Source: Isoetes taiwanensis
Taxonomy: Eukaryota; Streptophyta; Lycopodiopsida; Isoetales; Isoetaceae
Direction of reading: 5' to 3'
DNA: 64,000 nt
NCBI GenBank assembly: GCA_021234155.1
Contig: JAJEKV010000051.1
Span: 5,460,698-5,524,697, forward strand
Position 1 is the first letter of the stretch. Each line of letters begins with the position of its first letter. Positions 1 through 11,539 of this stretch are shown in pieces. The translations under genes and the position numbers were made by a program. The notes under the pieces are model-generated. The model did not search any database. It saw nothing but the letters and a program-made list of their open reading frames with translations, and was not told where the DNA came from.

Positions 1-513
1 CTTCTGTGAAGTTTAGGAATGAACATAACTACAATGCAGATATATATTTGAATAGAGAAAACTGGATGGGAACAAGCTTTCCACCGTAGCTTATATGTAT
101 AACAGACACGACTATTCATATCAGACATGACTCTTTATGTAGATTGCCTCATCACCTTGATGACGTGGCCTATATTGCTGAGGTGGAGGATTGTCATATA
201 TGAACACCCTCCCTCAAGACTAGCACCTCAGCTAACCAAAATCATCATGTCCAGGTTCATGACTAAGCCATCTTTGGCTTCTCCTTCTTGCTTTGTGATT
301 ATTCATGTTCTTCAAATTTGAAGCAACAATTTTTCTCTTCATATATGAATTTTCCCTTTCAAATTCTCCATTTTTAGCTCGCGGATTTAACTTCCGTGAA
401 CATCAAATTTATATTACTGCTTTTCATGATTGATTGCATCATATCTGGAACATCTGCAAACTCATAACACATATTCCAAAGATCTGCCCTCTCTCTTCGA
501 CGTGCTAAATCAG

Positions 514-1502
514 TCATCTCCTCTTTTGAATGTTTGACATTTCTATTCTGGTAGCATTCTTTAGGCTGCTTATATCTGTCATTCCCTCCCTTAAACACCT
601 AAAGATTATGCAATTAGAACTCAAATGAGCACCTTTGAAATTGGTTTCTTCATCTTTATCTTGATCTGCAATCTGAGGCTTGGGCTTTTTCACATTCTCC
701 TTGGCTGCTTCAGTTCTCTCCTTGGCTGCATCTTTCTTTTTATTAGCCAGCAAAAAGTTCTCTGGCTTCAAATCCCTATGGATAACCCCGTTGTTGTGAC
801 AAGTGTGAACCACCTTAACAATAGTTCTACATATTTCTGCAGCAGCCTTTTCTGTATAATGGCCCTTTGCTACAATTCTGTCAAAAAACTCTCCACCAGC
901 ACATAATTCCATTACTAGATTTACAGATCCCTTATCTTCAAATGTGTCCACCAATTCAACAATGTTGGGCTTGTTGAGGAGGTGCTTCATGATTTGTACT
1001 TCCCGTCTGACATTTTCCACATCTGCGTTTAGTAATTGTTTTGCAAGCATAAACACTGCCAGAAGTCTTGTGAGTACACAGAAACGTAACTCCAACTTGC
1101 CCCCGCCCCAGCTCCTTCAATTCTGGAGACGTCCCTTCCTGCTTATTAGAAATCCATTCTGCTGGAATTTTTCCATCTAGGGAAGCGGCATCCTTCTGGC
1201 CATCTCCAACCGGCTTGTCACCCGGCCTCATCAACAGCAGCAAAGGACCCTGGGATATCTTCATCAAGATCGGCCTGGGCATGATGTCTAGAAGATTCGT
1301 CATAGTATTTTTCATCAAGAGGCCCCGAGTATTTTTCATCTCTAACATCAGAGAGTTGAGCACCATGGACTTGCACATGAGCATCTCTGACATCATTAAT
1401 GCTTGTGCCGCTATTAGTGCGCCTTCGATCTGAAGGAACAGGAGGCGCTGCAAAGGATTGCATATTGGGAGGTCCAGGGACATTCTGCAATGCAAATGTC
1501 AC
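514..1502 (-). pseudogene. Calcium-dependent protein kinase (CDPK) 5' part, frameshifted
   Basis: Read on the minus strand, the N-terminal variable region starts near 1502. It is followed by an ATP-binding segment ([25 protein letters not shown]), then [31 protein letters not shown] and the catalytic-loop start [18 protein letters not shown]. This order and wording are those of plant CDPK exon 1. Three frames are needed, with shifts near 1220 and near 1030. After LANKKKDA the protein runs into a Lys/Glu-rich tail instead of the usual K-x-DFGLS segment. No DFG, APE or EF-hand exons are visible down to position 1, though they could lie outside the window. The frameshifts suggest a decayed copy, but consensus errors cannot be excluded. 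The family assignment is secure; pseudogene status is probable. Confidence 0.8.
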
Positions 1503-1771
1503 ATAAGTTCCAGGTCCAGGGAACTGTATATTCTGTGCTCTGAAAGGGCGTGGGTTATTTGAACGCCCAACAAAATCGGCCTATTCTGACCCTGTCATAA
1601 GGCAGATTTGCCTCTTAATTCTTCTGCGATAACGGTCCCTTCTATTACGGCTCCTTCTACATTAACTGATTCCTTGAAGGTTTCTGATTGAGGGCTCTTC
1701 TAGAATATTCTAAAGCTACCTACAACATTCTAGAACATCTTAGAACAATCTTGAATTAATTAGATATCATC

Positions 1772-1866
1772 CTTAACTATATGTGAACTTTGAATTATTT
1801 CAAGAAATCAATGCTTGATCTAGTGGTAGGTATGGGGGGTTTGGGGGGCAATGATCAGGGTTTGAA
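1772..1866 (+). repeat. SINE-like unit 1 (tRNA-derived, degenerate)
   Basis: The unit has an A-box-like word, TGATCTAGTGGTAGG, followed about 35 bases later by a degraded B-box, GGGTTTGAA. The preceding bases (CCTTAACTATATGTGAACTTTGAATT) match those in front of the unit at 2000-2102, so the two are related copies. The B-box is damaged, so internal pol III promotion is unlikely. Confidence 0.45.
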
Positions 1867-1999
1867 AAAAGTTTTAAAAGGCTTCTCAATAAGATTTGGG
1901 GTGGGGGGATGGGGAGGAGGATATGGAGGGCCAAGATCGCGTCACGTGGTGCCAAGCAAAATGCATGTGGGATATATGTGCAACATCTTAAAATTGATC

Positions 2000-2105
2000 A
2001 CCCTTAACTATATTTGAGCTTTAATTTTTATCAATGAATTAATGCTTGGCCTAGTGATACGGATGAGATTTTTTTGTTGCAGTGACCAAGGTTCGAATCC
2101 TGCAC
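2000..2105 (+). repeat. SINE-like unit 2 (tRNA-derived)
   Basis: A-box-like TTGGCCTAGTGATACGG lies at about 2046, and an intact B-box GGTTCGAATCC at about 2090. The spacing is that of tRNA-derived plant SINEs. No tRNA cloverleaf can be closed around them, so this is not a tRNA gene. The 3' boundary is not clear; there is no obvious poly(A) or poly(T) tail. Confidence 0.55.
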
Positions 2106-3040
2106 AAAACATAAAAAGTGTTCAAAGGCCTTAGAAACCTAGAATTCGATAGCCTTCTACATTTGAGATAGCCAAATATGCCAAAGCTAGAGTTGCTGGC
2201 TTTGAAACAGAGCAAAAGAAATGAAGAACTTCATGACTCATCGGGATATGGCAGATTCAAATCCCTTCATTCCATCATTCTACAGCCTGAATTCGCCATA
2301 ACTGGATCTTGCTGCTTCATGCTTAGGCGCTGCTTGATTTTATGCGTGTGCTTGGTTTGTGGTTTTTGATTCTCTTTATTTCAGGTGCTTGATGATAATG
2401 TTGTTTCCTTTGCAAGGGTTTCTACTGGTGCTTCAAGGCAGAAGATGAATCGTTCTTGAGGTGCTTTAACGTATCAATTTAAGAAGCTCAAGAAACATGG
2501 AAAACATGCCACAAATCTGTGTGGAAATTGCTGGGCCTTACTATATAAAATCATTATACACTGGCTCTTGTGGATCAGGCCAAAAATTTTCTACATGCAT
2601 TAGTCTCAGTGAAAGGTAGCCTGCAAACTTCTCTCAATTGTTATACATGAAGTATCGCTATGCTAGAACAAATATTCAAGGGATGTGTACCTCTTTTCCT
2701 TTAGTTGATGCAGAGAGAGAATGCAAGAAGGATCAATTTCTCAGCTCTCCCAGAGCTACTTCAATATCTGTAACCCACTATCCTATGGTGGGTCGGAAGG
2801 TGGAGCTTAAGGTGCATAAAATCTAACAGATCTTTTTAATCCTATGTATATCTTACGCATTGATGATTATTTGTATGCATTTGGTTGGCAGTGAAGAAGG
2901 CAAATGGCTGGGTTTGTTCCTTATATTTAGCGCTGGAGATGTAGCTTTTTTCAAATTCTATGTCGCTACTGTGGGCAATCATAGGTCTCTACATAACCCA
3001 TTGTCTGTTAATTATATATATTCCTGAATTGATAGGCATG
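2106..3040. other. No recognisable gene
   Basis: This stretch is AT-rich. The longest open frames are about 60 codons and match nothing I recognise. Splice-like borders occur but cannot be assembled into a gene. Confidence 0.5.
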
Positions 3041-3049
3041 CCTTAGTGC

Positions 3050-4340
3050 ACCTATACAGATTCATATTAAAGGTAAGCATGATGTTTGTATCATTGTATG
3101 GAATTATCTTCAATAATATTCCCTGAGATTCTATAGTAATTCATATTGTACTTCAGCACCTTCCTTACTATATGCTCATTCTAAGTTACATCACGCTAAT
3201 ATTAAATTGCCATATTTACCATAAAGAACCTCATTATATATGAACACACATTAAGAATGCAGCTTGGTTGATTGCAAATGGGTTCAGAGCGATAAAATTC
3301 AAAAACGTTCAAACTCGTATTGAAAGTAAGCATCCTATTTGTATGCTTCTATGGAATTATGTCAAATAACTCTCCGCTTCTATTACACAATACAATACAC
3401 AACGTAAACCTTTAATTCTGTTTACCTAAACAGAAAACATACGTGAGAAAGCTAAGTTGTTGCTGCATTATATTATACCAGATTATAATCAATTAAAAGC
3501 CTGCATACATCGATCCTGCAGACAAAACTATGCCATTACATCATATGAAGCTATAGCCGATCCTTCATTCCCTTTCCCCAGGTGGTTACGAACTGTTTGT
3601 AGGCATTTATTTGAAACTTATTTAAAAATTTATTTGTATTTAAAGTTACGTTTGTCTCTTTTAGGTATAGGTATTGTAGGGTATATCCACCCAACAATAC
3701 AATCTCCATTTCTAGCGCACAAATTAAGGCAAATTCTTTTGACGTTCGACAGTTTGCAACATGCAATTGTAAGGCTGAAAGCTTTTGTTCCCTTTTTTAT
3801 TGCCATGATCGGTTGACAATCTAGTTTGTCATTTACATACGTGCCTATGCTATATTAACATAATTCACATTTTCTTCTGTACGGCTCGTAGCACCCATGT
3901 AGTGGGGAAGGGGCCCACAGGAACCATACAGACTGCATTATCGTTTTTCTATTTTTGTCATCTTTCAAAGAACTCCTACACACATTCCTATTAAAGATAA
4001 GCATGTTGTTTGTATCATTATATGGAATTACACCAACTAATTCAATTGTGAGAAAATTAAGCATGTTGTATTATATTATTAATTATAAGCCTACATACAT
4101 AGATCCTGCTGAAAAACTTATGCTATGACATCCGATGTAACACCTCCATGCTGCCCCTGAACATATTGAAGCGATTATAAATGAAAATGGACAAGATATC
4201 AATTTCTATCTTCTATCTATTTACTATAAAGCTGATGCGCTGCCACCATATATCCACCCATCAATACAATGTCTGTATCTGGAGCACAAAATAAGGCAAA
4301 TACCTTAGATCTTCCACAATATGCAACAGGCAAATTCCTT
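3050..4340. repeat. Diverged direct duplication
   Basis: The word AAG(G/A)TAAGCATG(A/T)TGTTTGTATCATT(G/A)TATGGAATTA occurs at about 3071 and 3995, with a weaker version at 3325. The block around 3465-3770 (GCCTGCATACATCGATCCTGC, then TATATCCACCCAACAATACAATC, then GGCAAATTC) reappears in order at about 4068-4335 with many substitutions. The two blocks are old copies of one sequence of unknown nature. They carry no intact ORF of note. Confidence 0.6.
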
Positions 4341-5250
4341 CTCTTAAACTTTTTGTATGTAAACACATGGGACTTCATTGATGTCTTGGAGACGGTAGGC
4401 TAGGTAGACTCTGCAGAGTTTGTGATTAACAACATGCCATACGAACTAGACATCATATTGTGATGGACAGCTCTGCTTGCCTGATACAACCAATGTTCTC
4501 TTTCAAAACTAAAATTAAACAATTACTACAATGTCATTATCCCTCATACATCACTAATAACAAAATACATGCTAAAAATACATAAACCAACCACAAGTCA
4601 AACTATAACATCCACTACTTCTTCAACTGCTTCATATAAAACAATCAGGGTGTTAATATTCTTATAATGCAACTTTATTCCAAATAACATCAGATTGCAA
4701 CTTTGTTCCAAATAACAAAAAGTCACATAACGACTCTTGAATGTATGTTACAAAAAGTGACATAACAACTCTTGAATATTTGTTAAGATGATTGATGGTA
4801 ACAAGATACCTTACATTCTTCGTTTTCAATCAAAAGCAAAGCCCACCGAAGATGGGCAATTTTCTAGTTGATGTATAAAATCATGGAGTATATTTTCTAA
4901 CAAGTTCAAAAATCCTATGTTATGGGTGTTTTATTAAAGAAATGGCGTATATAGGGGTTTTTTTTTTACCACCCTTCGCATCCAGGTGGTGTATTCCTTT
5001 TGAAGGAATTGCATCTCCAGGGATTCCCATACGGAAAAAGCCCGAAGAGCAAAGGTACATGCATCCAGTTGTTATCTAAAACTCTACCTCTATACCCGGT
5101 CCCAGATATGGCTAATGAAATGGGAGATATAGAGGCTAGAACTACTCTTAAGCAAAGGTGCTAGCAGATCCAATGATGGCATAGCTTGTTGTAGCGGCGG
5201 CTACGGCTGCTCCCTCCATGGTGCTCCATGGCTCCTTCCCTGTGCTGCAA
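4340..5250. other. Intergenic, no recognisable gene
   Basis: AT-rich sequence with short direct repeats: CAAATAACA...AGTCACATAACGACTCTTGAATGT followed by AAAGTGACATAACAACTCTTGAATAT at 4715-4780. There is a T9 run near 4960. No coding region can be supported. Confidence 0.5.
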
Positions 5251-5365
<115 letters not shown>

Positions 5366-5370
5366 AAAAA

Positions 5371-6400
5371 ATGGCGCTAGCAACTAGGTCAAAAAAACCT
5401 GTGAAGAATACATCGAGCCTCTCTTCTAGTCCGGTGGATAATACTATTGATGATGATGTGACCCTGTCTAATCCAGCAAGTGCATCGAAAGGAAAAAACT
5501 TTCCAGGGTTAAGCATTGACCATTCGAATAAAACAAAGGGGTCTGGGTCTATACAGGCGGCTGCATCCAATAGTCCAGTGGTTACTGCATTTCCGGATAG
5601 TGTACAGGCCGCATGTGGTAAAGCTCCCCCAGTAACGGATGAATAGGCTGCACCGAATGGTCAGAATGCTTCAGGTTTAGGCTCTGACACAGGAACAGAA
5701 GACTCTGCTGTAACGAAGACGGATTTATTCATGCCAATTGGGCAAATGAAAGAAGCTATGGAGGGTTCTCTGCACATTATGAAACAATCCATGGAGCAGT
5801 TAGTGCAAGGTATGGTCATTGATTTGAAAAGTTTTCTGCTTGCTCATGTGAAGTCTGAAATAGATAAGTGCCAATCTGAAATGATCAGCGAACTTGAACA
5901 GTTTAAAAAAAGCATGAAAATGGAATTTGAGCAGTTCAAACTGGAGATTGCTAACAATCGTGCAGATGAGGGTACTTCCAATGATGAAGAGGGATATGTA
6001 GACAATTCCAGTGAGATATGTGAGGTCAAGAAACAGCTAGATATATTTATAGAAGATCAAGAGAGAAAAGCCCGAGCTTTAAACCACCGTCTGGTGGGCA
6101 TTCCTGAAAACACAAAAGAAAAAACAAAAGAGGTTGTTGAGAAGTTCTTTCAAGAAGAACTTGAAATTGATGATGCAGGTATTACAGAGGCATTTCGGGT
6201 TGGGAGACAAACTGAAAAAGGTAGGCATATCATTGTGAAGCTCTGCTCTCGTAATGATAAGTTGAATCTGTTGAAGAGACGCACAGAGTTGAAGGGCAAA
6301 CCTGTATGGATAAATGAGGATTTCACTAAATCCCAGCTGCACTCTTTGGATGCAGCGGCATTATTATGCCAAGTACGCAAACTGTATTTTGCGCCAAATG
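5371..6400 (+). pseudogene. LINE-A ORF1-like protein (coiled coil plus RRM-like region)
   Basis: Starting at the ATG just after the (CT)n, the frame encodes a Ser/Lys-rich N-terminus and then a stop (TAG at 5644). The same frame continues with a Met-rich helical segment, a coiled coil (EIDKCQSEMISELEQFKKSMK; KKQLDIFIEDQERKA) and an L1-ORF1p-like domain (ALNHRLVGIPENTKEK, AFRVGRQTEKGRHIIVKLCS, PVWINEDFTKSQ). The same architecture occurs in LINE-D ORF1. In L1 elements this protein binds the element RNA. From about 6400 the frame passes straight into RT sequence. Confidence 0.75.
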
Positions 6401-6429
6401 TTATTGGCACGACAGAGGTCGAGTACCTA

Positions 6430-8432
6430 CCTGCAGATAAACTTATGTTCACTGAAGAAGATCTTGAGCATGGTCTTAGCAAACTAGCAAATGGGAAGGC
6501 TGCGGACATATTAGGCTTGGTAGCAGAGATGTTTAAATGGGCGGGTGAATCAGTACATCATGCTCTATTGCAGCTATTTAATCTGGCAAATACATGAGGG
6601 ATTCCCCGAGCATGGCAAATGAACAGGGTTATTCCCTCTATAAAGCGGGGAGATGCTAACGATCCAGGTAATTATAGGATGATTATGGTTAGTAGCCTCT
6701 TTGCTAAATTGTTTGCCACCATGTTAAACAATAAGCTTAGTATGTGGGCAGAAGAACATAATGCTAGAGCCATAGGGCAAGCTGGATTTAGACCCAAAAG
6801 ATCTACAATAGATCACCTGGTTACTTTGCATGCCATGGTAGGTAGATTCACATGTAAAAGAAACCCATTATATGCTTTTTTGTGGATTTTGCTAAAGCCT
6901 TTGATGACAAATCAATAGAAATAATCGTGGTATAGAATGGATATGATTGGAGTACCCGGAAGAAATCGAGACCTGCTTGTTAAGATACTATACGAGAAGG
7001 TTCTGATACAATTGTCTTTTCCATACTTGGAGACTTGTAAAGAAGTAGTGGAAAGCAACTTGGGAGTCAAGCAAGGATGTCCGTTGTCACCTACATTATT
7101 CGGATTGTTTATTGACCAGTTAGAGGATTGGATAGAAAATCATGGTGGGGGTGGAACTTCCTTGTATGGGCATGTGATAATGTTACTATTATATGCAGAT
7201 GATGTGGTTATCCTATCGCGTTCAATTATAGGAATGCAGCGTCATTTGAAAGCCTTATCACAATTTTGTGCTGAGAAGGGGATGCAGGTGAATTTAAATA
7301 AAACCAAGATAATTGTTTTTGGTGCTAATAAAGTGGACCATCTCAATTTTTATTATGAAGAGAAACAAATAGAAATTGTGAATACATATAAGTATCTGGG
7401 AGTGGAGGTTGATAAGAGCCCCAGTTGGAATGATGCGGCAGAGCATAGGGTGAATGCGGCATTGAAAGCCTTGTATAGTATGCAACGCAGAAGTAATAAG
7501 GCGGAGATATGGAAATTTGACATAAAGAGAATGCTCTATAAAGTGCTTGTTCAAACGGTACTATTGTATGGATGTGAAGTATGGGGCCCAGGGCTAGCAG
7601 CTGACACATGGAAGAAAATAGAAAAAGTTCAAAAAAAGTTTCTAAGATTTGAATTGGGGGTTAAAGCACAAACGCCGTATGACATGATGCTCGTGGAATG
7701 TGGATTGATGCCTTTAGAGGCGGAAGCTTTATGTAGAGTGCTTACGTATCTTCATAAGGTACGGTTTGAAATGGCTAATGATAGCTTTCCGCGGTTAGCT
7801 CTAGAAGAAACAAAAGATAAAGGCTTGTATGCTGACATTGAAGCATGGATGGGAAAATGGGGGTTAAACATACAAGATCTGAGTGAGAATCATTCTGACA
7901 TTAGAACATGGGTATATGAGCATGTTATTAGTAAGCAATGGAGGGTCCCAGAAGTAAAAAAAGCATTTTATATGCAATATATTAACCCTAGCATGCAAGA
8001 GGGTATAAGTACCTGTCAGAAGGGGTATCGCTCAAGCTTAGACATGGAATTAGCAGAATGTGGCTTAGCTCCCATCGGCTTGGGGTGGAGATTGGTCGAT
8101 GGAATGATATCCCTCATGAAGTTAGATACTGTAAAATGTGTGATTTGCAGGTGGTTGAAGATGAACATCATGTGCTTATAGGTTGCCCATCTTATAGACA
8201 TATACGAGGTAAGTATGGCATTAATGTATCCACTTTAGTAGATTTTTTTGATCTACCTGGGCATGATACAGGCAAATTTATAAGGGAGATTCTGGATAGG
8301 AGAGAACATGTTTTAAATATTTTAAATAAAACTAATACTACTATGAGGGAAGAAGAGGATGGAGAGTCCACTGCATTCATGTCTGAGGATGCATTGGATG
8401 AATTTTTTTATAATTTTGAATGTAGCCATTGA
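6430..8432 (+). pseudogene. LINE-A reverse transcriptase (ORF2 C-terminal part)
   Basis: RT motifs in order: GLSKLANGKAAD, RVIPSIKRGD, NYRMIMVSSLFAKL, GQAGFRPKRSTIDHL, the VDFAKAFD region (shifted frame near 6885), GVKQGCPLSPTLFGLFIDQL, the active site LLLYADDVVIL near 7190, and YKYLGVEVD. A C-terminal zinc knuckle CKMCDLQVVEDEHHVLIGC (CX2CX9HX4C) lies near 8135-8190 after another frameshift at about 8040-8090. Breaks: a TGA stop at 6595, a frameshifted zone 6878-6930, and the late frameshift. The catalytic Asp pair is retained. Confidence 0.9.
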
Positions 8433-8463
8433 ACGTCTCATAGACCTGGTGGTTTGCAGACGT
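8433..8463 (+). promoter_or_regulatory. LINE-A 3'-terminal hairpin
   Basis: The outer stem is ACGTCT/AGACGT and the inner stem is AGACC/GGTTT closing a TGGT loop. AATAAA follows. Equivalent hairpins are at 15075-15104 (LINE-B), 24627-24657 (LINE-C) and 56793-56826 (LINE-D, minus strand). Confidence 0.7.
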
Positions 8464-8484
8464 GACTAATAAACATTTCATTTC

Positions 8485-8487
<3 letters not shown>

Positions 8488-8536
<49 letters not shown>
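8488..8536 (+). repeat. (CT)n microsatellite at the 3' edge of LINE-A
   Basis: About 49 bases of pure CT follow the short ATTTC-type tail of LINE-A. Harbinger-associated sequence begins immediately after. Confidence 0.95.
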
Positions 8537-8539
<3 letters not shown>

Positions 8540-8733
8540 TCCACACGAGCTCCTATTTGTCTCCGGCGATCCATCCCATATGGGATATTTCTTTCCTCAA
8601 TCGATCTTCAAAATGACAGATATGGGATATTTCGAGCTCGTCTTCCCGCGTCCCATTTCCATTCGAAATCTCTGAAAAATCCATCCCTCACACCTTCGAG
8701 GCAGGAAATCTTCGCCTATAGCGTCTTCCAAGC

Positions 8734-10087
8734 ATGGATCCAGTAATTTTAGGTATGATTGCAATGCTTCTTAAAGCTATTTTGCTAGGTTTAGCATTGC
8801 AGAAGTTCTGCTTGGATCTCATTCAAGAGAACGAACTGGAAGATCCTATGGCAATAGTCGAGGAAGAAGAGTTCGAAGAAGACAACACTAGTCTTCAATG
8901 TGTATGTTCAATATTGCTCTTGGCTGCAACCTCTCGACTAAGAAGACCACCGAGAAGATTTTGGGTTTGTCCGAGGCAGACCACACAATGGGATAACATT
9001 GACAATCATGCTTGGAATTGCCTTCCCTCATTTGAAGATGATATGTGGCATCAGTTCTATAGAATGAAGAGAAGGTCATTTGAAAAATTGGTTGGACTGA
9101 TTGTGCCATACCTGATCAGGCCGGGTCAGAAAGTTAGGCTCCCTGTAGATCCCAGGAAAGCAGTAGCCATGGTACTTTACTTTCTTGCTCATGGAGAGAT
9201 GCCATTGCATGTCGGCCAAAGATTTTATGTTGGAAAGGCCACAGTCCAGAAATACACCAAGAAAGTGACTTTAGTTTTAGCATCCAAGACTATGCTTTAC
9301 AAAAGGTTTGTTGCCTTACCCTCAGGTCAAAGACTACTTGATATCATTAAGGAATTTGAAGATGCCACAGGTCTGCCTAATATTTTTGGTGCTGTTGATG
9401 GTTCTCACATATTTCTGTACAGAAAGCCATGGAGAAAAGACAAAGGGGATGTTTATTACAGTGAGACACAAAAGACATTCCTGCCTCATGCAAGGTGTAG
9501 TAACACACTCTCGAATATTTGTCAATGTATGCGTTAGTAGAACAGGTTCTGTGCATGATTCCAATCAGTTTAAGAAGAGCCTATTGTACAAGAGGCTAGC
9601 ATCAAAGCAGATTTTGCAGGAACCTATTGTTCAAATGACAGGAAAAAAGATTAACAGAAGAGGTGAATTACTGGATGCAGATGTAACAGTTAGTATACCT
9701 CCAATGCTTTTGGGGGATTCGGCTTATCCAAGCAGAAGGTTTTTGATTAAGGTTTTTCCAGATGGCACGGGTGCTTCTGGCAAGTTCAATAAGAGGATTT
9801 GCAAGGGCAGGGTTTGTGTTGAGAATGGTTTTGGTATAGTGAAAGAAAAATTCAGAATTTTGAAAGCTCTGCCTATTCATGTTGGTAGGGCAGCCAAGAT
9901 TATTCATGCTGCCTGTGTCTTGTGGAATTTCTACATAATGGAAGACCTGGATATGGAAATGCTGCCCTTAGAACCAGAATTGCCAGATGTTGCCTACTAT
10001 GAGACAGAGGACATGAATAAGAAATTGAAGAAGGAAGGGGATTTGATAAGACATGTAATTTTTCAGAATAGAGAAGGTAGAAACTAG
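8734..10087 (+). pseudogene. Harbinger DDE transposase, one frameshift
   Basis: A N-terminal helix and acidic segment lead into the Harbinger core: WHQFYRMKRRSFEKLV, a helix-turn-helix-like stretch (HVGQRFYVGKATVQKY), the first catalytic Asp in FGAVDGSHIFLYR (near 9388), the second in RTGSVHDSNQF (near 9548), and the Glu in VCVENGFGIVKEKFRIL (near 9820). The reading frame changes once, between about 9455 and 9475, where GDVYYS in one frame is continued by RHKRHSCLMQGVV in the next. Otherwise about 430 codons are open and all three acidic residues are kept. A one-base consensus error or a recent mutation would explain this. The protein would cut and paste the element together with its Myb-like partner. 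Confidence 0.88.
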
Positions 10088-10910
10088 TTTGATTCATTCC
10101 ACACACCTCATCTGGTTTGAGGTGTTCCCATTAATTGAATGTATTCTGCCATTTGTTGAGCAGAAATATGTACATGAACTTTCATGGAATCATTGAATTG
10201 AAACATTTGAATTGAAACAATGTTTGGATTTTGTGCACTTCACCTAGGTATAGCAAAAGTAAAACAATGTTTGTATCTTAATAGATTGTTTGCAGACTTT
10301 AAAGAATGTTTGCAGAGTTTAAAGGAGGTTTGCAGACGAAAAATAATGTTTCCACAGTGAAACAATGTTTGCATGTTTCCTTCTAGTGAATGAACATATA
10401 CAGCAGAACAAATACAGCAGATAATGAATAAGACAATGAAAACAAGATAATAGACAAGTGTAGAAGATGATGAGCTGCTTTTATTTCCAAAAACTCAGGT
10501 TTGTTACATGAACAAATGCTGGAAAATAGAGTAGCCACAGAAATGTTTGTGGTCCCTGGAATGCTTCTAAACTACAACTAAACAATCCTAAACTCCATGA
10601 ACCTCCTCCACTTAACCTGTAACAATAGCATTTACGAAAAATGGGTTAGTGAAAATGTAGAATATGCACAACTGAAGAATATCTGTGGAAATCTGAAAAC
10701 CTGTATTCACATTTCAATGATTTACAAAAATAAGACCATTTCATCATGGTCTGAGTCCAAAATAAGGCCTATGGCCGATTCAGTATCATACAACATTTCA
10801 GAACTAAGAACTAAACCACAAACGAAAAAAAAGGCACTGAAGTAAAAAAAAAAAGGCTGAGTTCATGAAGAGGCTGCGTTCGAGAGACAAAAAAGGTTCT
10901 TCAAAGCAGT
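10088..10910. other. Between Harbinger genes; interspersed AATGTTTGCA words
   Basis: The region 10200-10390 repeats the word (A)ACAATGTTTG or AATGTTTGCAGA seven or more times at irregular spacing, for example 10219, 10265, 10303 and 10366. No ORF is recognised. This is probably 3' untranslated or spacer sequence of the transposon. Confidence 0.5.
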
Positions 10911-11539
10911 AGGCTATTCTAGGCAGTTCTCACATGCAACTGAAGGAATCCGGACCTCCCAAAGGCACCATCTACCATGATGCTTGACGTGCAGAAGCTC
11001 AACATGTGCTCTCTGGCGAAAGGGGGCTTGCTCAGCCCATGCAATCAACTCCGCTTCCACAAAAACCTCTTCCATAGCCATGTAACCAAGAATAACTCTT
11101 TGGTTGAGAGGCATGGAAACTCTTGTCTTCTTGACTCCACAATTTCGTTGGACTACTTTGTCATCTTTCTTTGGAAGCACTACTTGTCGCTACCGCCATA
11201 TCGAAGAGCTCAAGAGCGAGTACCGCAGGGGGAAATGGCGCGGACCAAGACCTTAGCCTTGCCATCTTCGAGCCCAAAACAATAAAGATTCTAGCGCGAG
11301 AAACGAGACATGCATAATGGAATTTAAAGAGACATAGTACGAAACCTTTATGGTATTATAATTTCATACTAGTCAAGATCAGGAATATTATTTCTCTCTC
11401 ATTTTAATTCCAATTGAGATCCCCAAACCACTTAGAAAGGTATGTTCCAATCATACTGAACCCGAACAGAACATAGTCTTTTAACTAACTTCCATAAACT
11501 GAAGAACATAACAGAAACCAGAGAATAAAAAAATTGAAA

